A stretch of 64,000 nt of DNA from Haloplanus salinarum (GCF_024498175.1 NZ_CP101823.1:1364001-1428000); one strand, 5' to 3'. Positions 1 to 9,283 are shown, counted from the first letter of the stretch. Notes: generated from the letters alone by a model not told the origin. Numbers and translations: made by a program.

Positions 1-573
1 GAGTACGGCCTCGGCGACTCGTTCGGTGATACACTCGAACGGCTGTGGACCGCCGATGGTGACCAACGTGAGAGTCTCCGCGATCTCGCGGATCGGTTCA
101 ATCGGCGGCTCCTCGAGACGAACCTGCAGGCCGCCGGCGCGTCGACCGTCGACGGGGAACTCGAAAACCTCTATCGCCTCCTCACCGACGACGACGTGAG
201 CAGCGGGATGCGGACGGAAGCACGTGCACGCCTCGAACGCGAGGGTGTCGAGATCGATCGGCTCGAGCGTGATTTCGTCACGTACCAAGCTATCCGGTCG
301 TACCTGACCGAGTATCGTGGTGCGGAGTACGAACGACCATCCGAGAGCGAACGAGCCGATTCCGTTATCGAAACGATCCAACGTCTTCAGTCCCGACTGC
401 GATCTATCGCCGAGGAAGGCTTGGAACGATTGCGCTCGACTGACAGACTCACGCTCGGTCGCTTCCGCTTGTTCGTCGACGTGGATGTCCTTTGTGAGGA
501 GTGTGGGGCCCAGTATGGCGTCGTCGAGTTGTTCGAACGGGGCGGCTGTGACTGTGACCCCGACGAAGAATAG
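1..573 (+). CDS. rdfA: Rod-determining factor RdfA family protein, 5' end outside window
   Basis: The reading frame is open from base 1, so the start lies to the left; 190 codons are visible. The C-terminal part has two cysteine pairs (CEECG and CDCD near the end), which suggests a small zinc-binding tail, after a helical, charge-rich region. Size, tail and the SMC-related neighbour match the haloarchaeal RdfA family, named for a Haloferax cell-shape (rod) determinant that acts in the cytoplasm. The stop codon ends at 573 and the neighbouring gene's stop begins at 574 on the other strand, so the two genes are convergent with no gap. The family call rests on remembered family features and context; a generic haloarchaeal zinc-tail protein is the alternative. 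Confidence 0.72.
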   Translation, partial: EYGLGDSFGDTLERLWTADGDQRESLRDLADRFNRRLLETNLQAAGASTVDGELENLYRLLTDDDVSSGMRTEARARLEREGVEIDRLERDFVTYQAIRSYLTEYRGAEYERPSESERADSVIETIQRLQSRLRSIAEEGLERLRSTDRLTLGRFRLFVDVDVLCEECGAQYGVVELFERGGCDCDPDEE

Positions 574-2505
574 CTAGATCTCCGTCACTTGCGTGTGGTT
601 GTCGTCGAGCGCCTGTGCGTCCTCGGGGAGCAAGGCGACGACGAGAAACTCCGCGTAATCGGCAACGTATTCGACTAGTGTGGCGATGCGCTCGGAGTCG
701 ATCGCCTCCAGCGAGTCCAACAGCATGAACGGCACCGTCTCGTACACTTCGTGGACGAGATAGCCCGCGAGTGCGAACACCAAACCAGTTACCTCGCGTT
801 CGCTCTCCGAGAGGTGATCGATCGTATCCTCGAACGTGGCGCCGCTGTCCGTACTCCGGACGATATGGAGTTCGAACATGGTTTTCTCGACGTTCCGACG
901 ACCCTCGCGAACGGTGCGTTCGACTCGCTCGATCCAGATTCGTTCGAGGTTCTCGTAACCGAGGATATCGAGCACGGTCTCCATATGATCGTTGAACTCC
1001 GTGACGGCGTTCTCCTCGATCCGATCGATCTGCGTCCGGAGCTCTCGAAGCTCCGTGTTGATCTCGTCGCGCTGGGAACGGAGTTGCTCTTCCTCGGTCA
1101 GTCGGTCTTCGATGCTGCTGATCCGTTCCGTCACATCCTCGAGGTCGGATTCGAGTCGACCGAGTTCGAATTCCAACTGGTTCGCTTCTTTGTGTAGTCC
1201 GAGGATATCGTCGAAGTCCTCGGTCTCCAAGGTCTCGATTTCCGCTTCGAGGTCCTCGATGTCGCCGTTAAGTTGGTCGCGTTGCTCCCGCAGCGTCTCG
1301 AGTTGTGTTTCGCGATCCTCGATTTCGACCTCGATGTCGTCGAGCGTTCGCTCGAGGGTTTCCTTGCGCTGCTGTTGTTCCCGGTACGTCTCGCGTTCCT
1401 CTTTCAGTTGACTCAGCTCGGATTCGAGCGTCCGGATCGTCTCGAGTTTCTCCTGTCGAATCTCCCGAAGTTGGTCGAGCGTGGTCGTGATTCGATCGGT
1501 CTCGACGGAGGTACCGCAGGTCCAGCAGACCACCGTCTCGTCGACGAGAGCGTCCGTCACGGCACCATCCTCGTCGTCCAAGTGTTCCGTGACGACCCCG
1601 GTCTCCTGGAGTTGATCCTCGTTGAACTGGATGACGTCTTGGAGATCACTCACCTCGCGTTCGAGTGTCCCGATTCGCTCCCGCAGTCGCTCGATCTCCT
1701 GGTCGAGTTCGGCGTGTTCACCCATCGGCTCGTCGGGGAGCTCCTCGAGGTCGGTCTCTATCTCCCGCTGCTCGGCCGTGAGCGACTCGATGCTGTCCTG
1801 CTGGAGATCGATATTCGAGCGAACCCGCTCTAGCTCCGATCGCTTCTCGCGCAGATCGTCGAGTCGTGATTCGAGTTCCTGTTTCTCCGCCCGTGTCTTG
1901 TCGATGTCGGCGTCCAGTGCTTCGATCTCCGCCTCTTTGTCCTCGAGCTCCGCACGCTTCGTCTCGATATCGTCTTCGAGACGGCTACGCTTCCTTTCGA
2001 GTTCCGGTAAGTCCCCCTTCAGATCGGCGAGGGAGTCGAGATCGTCGTCGATCCGGGATTTCTCGCGCTCGAGTTCGCGAATCTCGGTTCGAATTGCTTC
2101 GGTGTCGACCGGCCGCATGATCAATTCCCGCAGGTCATCTCCCCTCGCGACGAAACGGCGGGCCTCGTTAGATTCCAACAAAAAGGCAAAGAGGTCCGCG
2201 AATTCCGGATCGTCGAGAAACGGCTCGCCGCCGATCGTTACGGATCCGTTCGTCCGTGTGAACGTCCGTCGGTAGCGCTCGTCACCCACGGTGAATTCGA
2301 CCTGCCCCTCGTCGGCGTCAGCTTTGAGAGAGGCGTCGTCGCTCCCCATGACCGCCATGATCGATCGGAGCAGCGACGTCCGGTTCGTCGCGTTCCGCCC
2401 CGTCAGAACCGTGATCCCGGGTTCGAACTCGACGCTCGTCTCGTCGATCCCGCCGACGTTCCGGACTTCGATCCGGCCCGTCCGTCCCAGCAATTCCGTT
2501 TCCAT
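574..2505 (-). CDS. Archaea-specific SMC-related protein (Rad50/SMC-like coiled-coil ATPase)
   Basis: A 643-residue ABC-type ATPase with long coiled coils. Near the N-terminus is a Walker A-like TGRNATNRTS, which is atypical because the usual GKS/T is replaced. A long heptad region follows, broken in the middle by a CWTC zinc-hook-like motif. The C-terminus carries a signature-like LSESE and a Walker B-like FMLLDSLEAID. This order is that of SMC/Rad50 family proteins, and the N-variant Walker A is typical of the haloarchaeal SMC-related group found next to RdfA. An upstream extension to 2688 is open, but the start at 2505 fits the conserved beginning METELLGR and leaves room for a promoter and a 22-bp palindrome upstream. 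A role in chromosome organisation or cell shape is inferred. Confidence 0.85.
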   Translation of the reverse strand: METELLGRTGRIEVRNVGGIDETSVEFEPGITVLTGRNATNRTSLLRSIMAVMGSDDASLKADADEGQVEFTVGDERYRRTFTRTNGSVTIGGEPFLDDPEFADLFAFLLESNEARRFVARGDDLRELIMRPVDTEAIRTEIRELEREKSRIDDDLDSLADLKGDLPELERKRSRLEDDIETKRAELEDKEAEIEALDADIDKTRAEKQELESRLDDLREKRSELERVRSNIDLQQDSIESLTAEQREIETDLEELPDEPMGEHAELDQEIERLRERIGTLEREVSDLQDVIQFNEDQLQETGVVTEHLDDEDGAVTDALVDETVVCWTCGTSVETDRITTTLDQLREIRQEKLETIRTLESELSQLKEERETYREQQQRKETLERTLDDIEVEIEDRETQLETLREQRDQLNGDIEDLEAEIETLETEDFDDILGLHKEANQLEFELGRLESDLEDVTERISSIEDRLTEEEQLRSQRDEINTELRELRTQIDRIEENAVTEFNDHMETVLDILGYENLERIWIERVERTVREGRRNVEKTMFELHIVRSTDSGATFEDTIDHLSESEREVTGLVFALAGYLVHEVYETVPFMLLDSLEAIDSERIATLVEYVADYAEFLVVALLPEDAQALDDNHTQVTEI

Positions 2506-2566
2506 CACCGTCAACGTAGAACTGACAGGGTAAAAGCGTTGTCGTGAACGACGAGGCCAGACTTCC

Positions 2567-2588
2567 ATAACAAACATAATATTGTTAC
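2567..2588. promoter_or_regulatory. 22-bp operator-like palindrome, copy 1 of 3
   Basis: Half-sites ATAACAA and TTGTTAC are separated by the 8-bp spacer ACATAATA. The same structure recurs at 24142-24163 and 28764-28785. This copy lies about 60 bp upstream of the SMC-related gene start at 2505 and about 220 bp upstream of the divergent IclR-type regulator. It is the clearest feature of the 301-bp intergenic stretch 2506-2806. A repressor or activator binding site is inferred; the protein that binds it is unknown. Confidence 0.6.
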
Positions 2589-2806
2589 ATCGGCCATCGG
2601 TGAGGCACCCGTTCGCGTTTGTATTTCGAAAACACTTCGGCGTGAAACGCGGTGCCGTCACGGGGGATTGCGGATCTATGCAGAACACGACGATCGGGCG
2701 GCGTGGACGTGTTCACGCGTGAACGAACGGACGTGTCGTCCCGAGTCGTTGCTCGACCGTTTTCGAGAGGTGAACGATTAAGTGACGTCCCATTCTACAC
2801 GGAGCT

Positions 2807-3619
2807 ATGCCACCTGATTCGAATCCCGAGGCGTCACCGCGAACGCTGAAAACGGTGGAGCGAACGACCCGGATCATCGAGGCCCTCGAGACGCTGGACG
2901 GCGCTGGAGTCACGGAGTTGGCCGATCACCTCGGTATGTCGAAGAGTTCGGCGTACCACTACCTGACCACCCTCAGACAGGAGGAGTTCGTGGTCAAGAA
3001 AGGCGACCAGTACGAACTCGGCCTCCAGTTGTTGCTCTCCGGGGAGTACGTCCGAAACCGCAACCTCCTGTACCGGTACGGGAGGGAAGAGGTCGAGGAA
3101 CTGGCCGAGTCGACCGGCGAGTACGCGAACCTCTTTACCGAAGAGCACGGCAAAGGGATCAATCTCTACAAGGTCCGCGGCAGCGACGCCGTCGGAAGCG
3201 GCTACCAGACCGAGAAACTCCAGCGGCCCGATCAGCTCCACTGCACGGCGACGGGGAAGGCGATTTTGGCGTTCCTGCCCGAGGACGAGCGTGAGGACAT
3301 CCTGGATCTGCACGGACTCCCGGAACGGACGGCCAACACGATTACTGACCGGGACGAACTCCTCGAGGAACTGACCACGGTCCGCGACCGGGGCTACGCG
3401 TACAACGACGAGGAGGAAGTAGAAGGTCTCCGTGCCGTCGGGGCGCCGGTCATCGACCGCGACGACAACGTTCTCGGTTCGTTGAGCGTCGCTGGGCCGA
3501 CTAGCCGGTTGAAAGGCGAGGCGTTCGACGAGGAACTCCCCGAGGAGGTCCAGCGCGCGGCCAACGTCATCGAGGTGAACATCAACATGGCGACCCACGG
3601 GACCGATTCGCGGGGCTGA
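2807..3619 (+). CDS. IclR family transcriptional regulator
   Basis: A 270-residue regulator. The N-terminal winged helix (about residues 15-75) includes GVTELADHLGMSKSSAYHYLTTL, given here as two adjoining parts: GVTELADHLGMS and KSSAYHYLTTL. The C-terminal IclR effector domain has the family features CTATGKAILAFLP, the TANTITDRDEL segment, and RGYAYNDEEEVEGLRAVGAPV. Length is normal for the family. The gene stands at the edge of the ureide and purine catabolism block and reads toward the allantoate amidohydrolase gene on the other strand, so it is a candidate regulator of that block, perhaps sensing a ureide or glyoxylate. That role is inferred from position only. Confidence 0.9.
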   Translation: MPPDSNPEASPRTLKTVERTTRIIEALETLDGAGVTELADHLGMSKSSAYHYLTTLRQEEFVVKKGDQYELGLQLLLSGEYVRNRNLLYRYGREEVEELAESTGEYANLFTEEHGKGINLYKVRGSDAVGSGYQTEKLQRPDQLHCTATGKAILAFLPEDEREDILDLHGLPERTANTITDRDELLEELTTVRDRGYAYNDEEEVEGLRAVGAPVIDRDDNVLGSLSVAGPTSRLKGEAFDEELPEEVQRAANVIEVNINMATHGTDSRG

Positions 3620-3688
3620 CCGGCACGCGGGGCCGGCCTGCGTGGGCGTTTTCATGCGACAAACGCGTGCGTCGCTCGGTGTCGGTCC

Positions 3689-4963
3689 TCATTCGCGCGC
3701 CAGTCGCGCCAATCCGGCCGTCAGCACCCGTGTCGCCGTCGCACAACTGCTCCAGTCCGTCCACTCGCGGGGGCTGTGGGAGAACCCGCCCCGTGACGGC
3801 GCGAACAGCAGTCCCGCGTCGGTGACGCTCGCGACGTGCATCGTGTCGTGACCCGCACCCGAGTGGAGGGTCAAGGCATCGACGTCCGTCGCGGCCGCCG
3901 CGTCCCGAAGCGCAGCCGTACACCGGTCGCTCATCGCACTCGGTGCGATGTCGTACGGCCGTTCGAGCGTCGTCTCGACGCCGCGCTCGGCTTCGAGCGT
4001 CGAGAGGCAGCGCCGGACGCGTTCGACGATTCGCTCCATCGACCCGTACTCGACGTCCCGGACGTCAATCCCCAGTTCCGCGCGACCCGGGACGACGTTG
4101 ATGGCGTTGGGCCAGACGTCGAGGCTCCCGACCGTTCCGACGACGGTCTCGCCCTCCTCGGCGACGACGTCGTTCGTCGCTCGCTCCACCTCGAGGACGA
4201 GTTCGCTCGCGGCGGTCAGGGCGTCCGTCCGCTCGGCCATGGTCGTCGATCCCGAGTGGTTCGCCTCGCCCTCGATCTCGACCGCACACCGGATGGTGCC
4301 CGTTATCGCCGAGACGATGCCGACGGCCGTGCCCGCGTCCCGGAGGCGCTCCCCCTGTTCGACGTGGAGTTCGAGCCACGAATCCCACGCGCTCGCGTCG
4401 AGGCGGCCGGTCCCCCGAAAGCCGATGTCGGACAGTGCCGCTTCGAGGCTCACGCCGGCGTCGTCTTCGAGAGCGAGGGCGTCTTCGACGCTCCGCTTGC
4501 CGCTCGCCACCGACGAACCGAGGACGCCGTTGGAGAACCGCGCGCCCTCTTCCTCGGTGAAGCAGACGACTTCGATCGGTCGATCGAGGTCGGCGTCGGC
4601 CCCCTGCAGCGCTCGCACGGCCTCCAGTCCGCTGTAGACGCCGAGGACGCCGTCGAAGATGCCGCCCTCGGGGACCGAGTCGAGATGGCTTCCACACGCC
4701 ACCGCCCGCACCGTCGGATCGACGCCCTCGGGCACCCACCGTCCCGTGACGTTGCCGACGGCGTCGACGCGAACGTCGAGGCCGGCGGCGTCGAGTCGGT
4801 CGACCAGGTACTCCCGGGCCAGCCGGTTCGCGTCCGTGCCGGTCAGGACGGTTCGACCGTGACCCTGGTCCGTCGGAACGGCGCCGAACTCCGCGTTCGC
4901 CGTGATATCCTCGCGGAGGCGCTCCTCGCTTACACGCTGGTGTACGGACTTCATGCTGCCCAT
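3689..4963 (-). CDS. allC: M20-family amidase/carbamoylase, probable allantoate amidohydrolase
   Basis: A 424-residue Zn-dependent hydrolase of the M20 (hydantoinase/carbamoylase) family. Visible metal-site motifs are GSHLDSVPEGGIFDGVLG and CFTEEEGARF, with ELHVEQG and a C-terminal SGAGHDTMHVA. The TDQGHGRT and FSHSPREWT segments are also typical. The enzyme would hydrolyse allantoate to ureidoglycolate with release of ammonia and CO2. N-carbamoyl-amino-acid hydrolases and beta-ureidopropionases share these motifs, so the substrate is inferred from the allantoinase and uricase genes next to it. A start at 4954 is also possible. A TATA-like stretch near 4995-5003 on the minus strand fits a start close to 4963. 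Confidence 0.82.
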   Translation of the reverse strand: MGSMKSVHQRVSEERLREDITANAEFGAVPTDQGHGRTVLTGTDANRLAREYLVDRLDAAGLDVRVDAVGNVTGRWVPEGVDPTVRAVACGSHLDSVPEGGIFDGVLGVYSGLEAVRALQGADADLDRPIEVVCFTEEEGARFSNGVLGSSVASGKRSVEDALALEDDAGVSLEAALSDIGFRGTGRLDASAWDSWLELHVEQGERLRDAGTAVGIVSAITGTIRCAVEIEGEANHSGSTTMAERTDALTAASELVLEVERATNDVVAEEGETVVGTVGSLDVWPNAINVVPGRAELGIDVRDVEYGSMERIVERVRRCLSTLEAERGVETTLERPYDIAPSAMSDRCTAALRDAAAATDVDALTLHSGAGHDTMHVASVTDAGLLFAPSRGGFSHSPREWTDWSSCATATRVLTAGLARLARE

Positions 4964-5077
4964 GCTCTATCGCCCCTTGCTGACGCTCCAATGTTAATAT
5001 ACCGGCGCGTCGTCCGTTCCACGGCCGCACACGCCGCTCTCGCCGTCACGCACCGAGTGGTTCGGGGAGTCACCGGC

Positions 5078-5494
5078 CTACCGCTCTCGGACGACGATGT
5101 CCTTCGCGCCGGTCCGTAGCGTCTCCTCTTCGAGTTCGCGGAGTTCCTCCCGCGACGCGTCGAGGCGTGCGACGTGGTTGCCGGCGAGTTCGCCCGCGGG
5201 GCTCTTGAAACACGTCGGACCACAGGGGACGAGGATCTCCTGTTCGTTTCGATAGCCCGGATAGAGCAGGATGTCACCCCGCGACGGGTAGACCGTGTGG
5301 TTCTCGCGTGGGATCTCCGGGAGGTCGATTTCGTCGATGTTGATCCACGTCGCGTGACCACTCCAGCGGACGTGCATCAGTTCCGATTCGAGCGGGAGGA
5401 AATCCCGGAGTGCTTCGACCGATCGAGGCGCTTCGTCCTCGAGCAGGTCGGCTACGAACACTTGGCCGTCGACGTCGAACTCTAACTGCGTCAC
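5078..5494 (-). CDS. DUF3830 family protein
   Basis: A 138-residue protein with a GTG start. The family, recognised from features such as GDILLYPG and a GPTCFKSPAGELAGNHVARL-type segment, is thought to have a cyclophilin-like beta-barrel fold, and no enzymatic role is established. It lies between the allantoinase and allantoate amidohydrolase genes on the same strand, about 45 bp downstream of allantoinase, so the three probably form one transcription unit. This position suggests an accessory or isomerase step in ureide or hydantoin breakdown, but nothing in the sequence proves it. Confidence 0.78.
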   Translation of the reverse strand: MTQLEFDVDGQVFVADLLEDEAPRSVEALRDFLPLESELMHVRWSGHATWINIDEIDLPEIPRENHTVYPSRGDILLYPGYRNEQEILVPCGPTCFKSPAGELAGNHVARLDASREELRELEEETLRTGAKDIVVRER

Positions 5495-5538
5495 GTCCGC
5501 CGCAACGACGGCGTTCGGAATAAAAGTTCCGTCGCCCC

Positions 5539-6912
5539 CTACCCCCAGTCCGGCACTTCACGCCGCAGGAACGTGCCGTGCCCGGGATCGGCGACGATAT
5601 CCCCGTCGTCGGCGACGAGCGTCCCCCGCACGAAGGTCCGTTTCACTCGGCCCGTCAGCGTCCGTCCCTCGTACACCGAGTAGTCCGCGTTCGAGTGGTT
5701 CCGATCCGCCGTGATGGTGTACGTCTCGTCCGGATCGAAGACGACGAGGTCGGCGTCGGCACCGGGTTCGATCCGCCCCTTCCGCGGGAGGCCGAACGTC
5801 CGCGCCGGATTGCGACACATGAGTCGGACGAGATGGGAGTACGAGAGACCACGCTCGTTGACGGCCACGTCGTGGAACACGGGAAGACTCGTCTGGAGGC
5901 TGTTGATCCCGAACGCGCTCTCCCACCACGGTCCGCCCTCCTTCCGTTCGCGGGGCAGGGGGACGTGGTCGGTCGAGACGACCGAGAGCGTCCCGTCGTG
6001 GAGCCGGTCGAAGAGGGCGTCGACGTCCCGGGAGGTGCGGAGCGGCGGGGCCATGATCGCCCGGTTCCCGAGCCGTTCGTACGCGTCCTCCGTGAGCGCG
6101 GTGTAGTGTGTACACGTCTCCGCACGGACGTTCGAACCGTCGGCTCGCACCGCGGCGATGGCCTCTGCCGCCGCTTCGGACGTGGTGTGGACGCCGTAGT
6201 ACTTCGCGTCGGCCGCGACGGCGAGGCGGGCGACGGACCCGGCCGACATCGCTTCCGCGTAGTCCGGGCGTGACCGCGGGTAGGCCGCCGTCGACTCCCC
6301 ACCCGGTTCGGCTTTCACCGCCGCCGTCCGTCGCTCGCAGACGGAGTAATCCTCGGTGTGGACCATCCCGACTGCCCCGAGGTCGGCGAGTCGACGGAAC
6401 ACCTCCCCGATAAATCCGTTCGAGAGTCGGATGTCGTCGGTGGTGAAGAGTTTGAACGAGGTGACGCCCGCGTCGACGAGTGCCGGCAGTTCCTCGAACA
6501 CCGCCGGGGACTCCCGTGTGATGACCGGGTGGACGCCACAGTCGACGAGCGGTGCCGCCCCGTCGCGGTGCCGTTCGACGGCGCCGGCGAGTGTCCCCTC
6601 GTCGTTCCACTCGCCGTCGTCCCAGCCCTGCCACGCGAAGGTCAGGAGGCTGGTGACGCCGCCGGCTGCGGCCGCCGCCGTGCCGGTCTCGTAGGAGTCG
6701 ACCGAGTTGTAGCCCGCGAGGTGGGTGTGTGGGTCGACCACGCCCGGCAAAACGAGGTTCCCGTCCACGTCGATCCGTTCCTCGGCGTCCGGAAACGCGC
6801 CCTCGTCGCCCACGCCGACGATGGTTCCGTCGTCGATGGCGACCGAACCCTCGAACGTCGACTCGGCGGTGACGACCGTCCCACCGACGAGGACGGTATC
6901 GATCACAGCCAC
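5539..6912 (-). CDS. allB: Cyclic amidohydrolase, probable allantoinase
   Basis: A 457-residue dihydroorotase/allantoinase-type enzyme with a GTG start. Metal ligands are visible: DPHTHLAG near residue 60, the lysine of TSFKLFTT that would be carbamylated, the histidines of MVHTEDY and YGVHTTSE, and the aspartate of VVSTDHVPL. The C-terminus has the usual amidohydrolase barrel closure PARTFGLPRKGRIEPGADAD, then the beta-sandwich domain. It would open the hydantoin ring of allantoin to allantoate. Hydantoinase or dihydropyrimidinase are alternatives. The neighbouring uricase, OHCU decarboxylase and allantoate amidohydrolase genes favour allantoin. It is divergent from the OHCU decarboxylase gene. 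Confidence 0.85.
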   Translation of the reverse strand: MAVIDTVLVGGTVVTAESTFEGSVAIDDGTIVGVGDEGAFPDAEERIDVDGNLVLPGVVDPHTHLAGYNSVDSYETGTAAAAAGGVTSLLTFAWQGWDDGEWNDEGTLAGAVERHRDGAAPLVDCGVHPVITRESPAVFEELPALVDAGVTSFKLFTTDDIRLSNGFIGEVFRRLADLGAVGMVHTEDYSVCERRTAAVKAEPGGESTAAYPRSRPDYAEAMSAGSVARLAVAADAKYYGVHTTSEAAAEAIAAVRADGSNVRAETCTHYTALTEDAYERLGNRAIMAPPLRTSRDVDALFDRLHDGTLSVVSTDHVPLPRERKEGGPWWESAFGINSLQTSLPVFHDVAVNERGLSYSHLVRLMCRNPARTFGLPRKGRIEPGADADLVVFDPDETYTITADRNHSNADYSVYEGRTLTGRVKRTFVRGTLVADDGDIVADPGHGTFLRREVPDWG

Positions 6913-7145
6913 CGTTGTTCACCCCGCCCCTCGACGCCGGTCGAGTGCCACCCGCGAGGGGCGGGAACCGTCGTCGGCCCGGCGACCCATCTCGGTCCGT
7001 TCGCTGTACCGATCATGACCCCGACTACTCGACACCCGCTCTTAAGGATTGTTCCGCTCCCGTCGACGCCACCACGTCGTCGGGAGAGCCGTTCCCGGAC
7101 GCGAACGAGAATTTAAGTGGGGAGCGATCCGACCCGAGAACGACG

Positions 7146-7649
7146 ATGAGCGAACGTACGATCGAGGAATTGAACCGGGCGGACAGGGGGACGTTCGTCG
7201 ACCTCCTGGGCAGCGTGTACGAACACTCCCCGTGGGTGGCCGAGCGGTCGTGGTCCGACCGGCCCTTCGAATCGATCGACGACCTCCACGGGACGATGAA
7301 GCGGGTCGTCGAGGACGCCGACAGGGAGCGCCGACTCGAACTCCTGCGGGCACATCCGGACCTCGGAGAGCGAACCGAGATGACGGACGCCTCAGTCGAG
7401 GAACAGGCCTCCGCCGGACTCGATCGGTTGACTCCGGAACAGTACGAGGCGTTCCAGCGGCTGAACGAGCGGTATCGGGACGAGTTCGGCTTCCCGTTCA
7501 TCATGGCCGTGCGGGACGAGACCCCCGACGCCATCAGGGCGGCGATGGAGGAACGGGTCGAACACTCCCGACCCGAGGAGTTCCGGACCGCCATCGACGA
7601 GGTTCACACCATCGCCCGCCTACGTCTCGACGAACGCTTGGAACCGTAG
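7146..7649 (+). CDS. uraD: 2-oxo-4-hydroxy-4-carboxy-5-ureidoimidazoline (OHCU) decarboxylase
   Basis: A 167-residue all-helical protein with the family's active-site segments: LRAHPDLGER (catalytic His), EEQASAGLDRLT, ERYRDEFGFPFIMAVR and a final EVHTIARLRLDERL. It carries out the last step of urate breakdown to S-allantoin. It is followed by uricase and hydroxyisourate hydrolase on the same strand, so the three urate-to-allantoin activities lie together. The start at 7146 is chosen because the upstream in-frame extension reads as low-complexity noncoding sequence and the N-terminus MSERTIEELNRA is family-like. Confidence 0.93.
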   Translation: MSERTIEELNRADRGTFVDLLGSVYEHSPWVAERSWSDRPFESIDDLHGTMKRVVEDADRERRLELLRAHPDLGERTEMTDASVEEQASAGLDRLTPEQYEAFQRLNERYRDEFGFPFIMAVRDETPDAIRAAMEERVEHSRPEEFRTAIDEVHTIARLRLDERLEP

Positions 7650-7827
7650 CGATGGGGCCGCTCACGACGGGAAATGACAACCAAACTCCAAAAAGAATTT
7701 AACCGAGCGTATGAACCTGGGTGGTAGACGGTGACAGTCGCACTACGCCGAGGCAGGTTTTGCGGTCCGGAGCATAGCGATCGCTGCACGCAGCAGGGAT
7801 GACCGACGGCGACACGACCGACAACCC

Positions 7828-8799
7828 ATGACCGACGACCCACGAGACACCGACGACCGGACGATGAGCTACGGAAAGAAACACGTCAACGTCTACCGGA
7901 CGTACGCGACCCCGTTGACGGGGCTTCGCGAGATTCCCGAGTCGACGTTCACCGGCAAACCGAACACGCTCTTCGGGATGGAAGTGCGCGCCCAGGTCGA
8001 GGGCGAGGAGTTCCTCCCCTCGTTCCGGGACGGCGACAACACGAAGGTCGTGGCGACGGACTCGATGAAGAACTTCATCCTGCACCACGCCGGTGATTAC
8101 GAGGGTGCGACCGTCGAGGGCTTCCTCCATTACGTCGGCTCGGAGTTCCTCGACACCTACGACCAGATGGAGGCGGTCCGGATGTCCGCCGACGAACTCC
8201 AGTTCGACGAGCGACCCGTTCCGGACGGTGAGGGTGGCTTCGAGCCGAGCGATCTGGTCTTCCGCGTGTCCGACAACGAATCGGCGTACGGCGAGTACTA
8301 CCTCAGACGCGAGGACGGCGACGTCGTCATCGAGGACCAGCAAAGCGGCGTCACCGGCATCGAACTCGTGAAGGTGAAGGACAACTCCTTCGTCGGCTAC
8401 GTTCAGGACGAGTACACCACGCTCCCGGAGCGGGAGAACCGGACGCTGTACATCGGCCTCGACATCTTCTGGACGTACGACGACCCCGAGGCCGCGTTCG
8501 GAGACGACCCCGAGGAGTACGTACCGGCCGAACAGGTCCGGGACATCGCTCAGGTGGTCTTCGACGAGAAGGACGTCAACTCGATCCAGGATCTCGTCTA
8601 TCAGATCGGGCTCCGGATCCTCGAACGCTTCCCGCAGCTGGCCGAGGTGAACTTCGAGTCTAGGAACCAGACGTGGCTGGGCGTGCGAAAAGACGACCTG
8701 GAGGGTGACGCGAAAGTGCTCCGGGAACCGCCCCGCCCGACCGGCTTCCAGCGGTTTTCGATGGACCACAGCGACCTCGAGGAGGAACGGACGACATGA
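7828..8799 (+). CDS. pucL: Urate oxidase (cofactor-independent uricase)
   Basis: A 323-residue protein of the T-fold uricase family. Visible elements are YGKKHVNVYRTY with the catalytic lysine, the NTKVVATDSMKN segment with the threonine of the catalytic dyad, the RNRTLYIGLDIFWTY-like region and the C-terminal QTWLGVR and FQRFSMD parts. It oxidises urate to 5-hydroxyisourate with O2, giving H2O2. The downstream hydroxyisourate hydrolase gene overlaps its stop by 4 bp, so the two are translationally coupled. A tiny reading frame (7799-7831) overlaps the start codon. A TATA-like AAAAAGAATTTAA lies near 7690. Confidence 0.94.
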   Translation: MTDDPRDTDDRTMSYGKKHVNVYRTYATPLTGLREIPESTFTGKPNTLFGMEVRAQVEGEEFLPSFRDGDNTKVVATDSMKNFILHHAGDYEGATVEGFLHYVGSEFLDTYDQMEAVRMSADELQFDERPVPDGEGGFEPSDLVFRVSDNESAYGEYYLRREDGDVVIEDQQSGVTGIELVKVKDNSFVGYVQDEYTTLPERENRTLYIGLDIFWTYDDPEAAFGDDPEEYVPAEQVRDIAQVVFDEKDVNSIQDLVYQIGLRILERFPQLAEVNFESRNQTWLGVRKDDLEGDAKVLREPPRPTGFQRFSMDHSDLEEERTT

Positions 8800-9143
8800 C
8801 CGCCGGATTGACCACTCACGTACTCGATACGAACCGCGAGGGACCGGCGGAGGGCGTCGGAGTGACGCTGTACCGACTCGACGACGGTGACCGCGAGCAG
8901 GTCGCGTCGGCGACGACGAACCACGACGGCCGGGTCGACGAGCCGTTGCTCGACGCCGACGAAATCGAGGCCGGAACGTTCGAACTCGTCTTCGGCGTCG
9001 GGGCGTACTACCGTGAGGGTCCCACGACCTCGACGTTTCTCGACGAGGTGCCGGTGCGGTTCCTGATCGACGACCCGACCGAACATTACCACGTACCCTT
9101 GCTGCTCTCCCCCGGTAGTTACACGACGTACCGGGGGAGTTGA
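8796..9143 (+). CDS. pucM: 5-hydroxyisourate hydrolase (transthyretin-like)
   Basis: A 115-residue protein with the family marks: an N-terminal LTTHVLDTNREGPAEGV with the active-site histidine, an arginine-rich middle, HYHVPLLLSPGSY, and the diagnostic C-terminal YRGS. It converts hydroxyisourate to OHCU between the uricase and OHCU decarboxylase steps. Its ATG overlaps the uricase stop (ATGA). Length matches the prokaryotic family. Confidence 0.95.
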   Translation: MTAGLTTHVLDTNREGPAEGVGVTLYRLDDGDREQVASATTNHDGRVDEPLLDADEIEAGTFELVFGVGAYYREGPTTSTFLDEVPVRFLIDDPTEHYHVPLLLSPGSYTTYRGS

Positions 9144-9283
9144 ACGGCGACCTGGACCGTCGCCGTCCGTCCACCGACCCCGGAACGAGTCGACGACTCG
9201 ACGCCGTCCGGTCGGCGGTGACCGCCTCGGAGCCGTTTTCGAACGGGACCACGGGGCGACGTCCCCGAGAAGTCGAGCCGACG

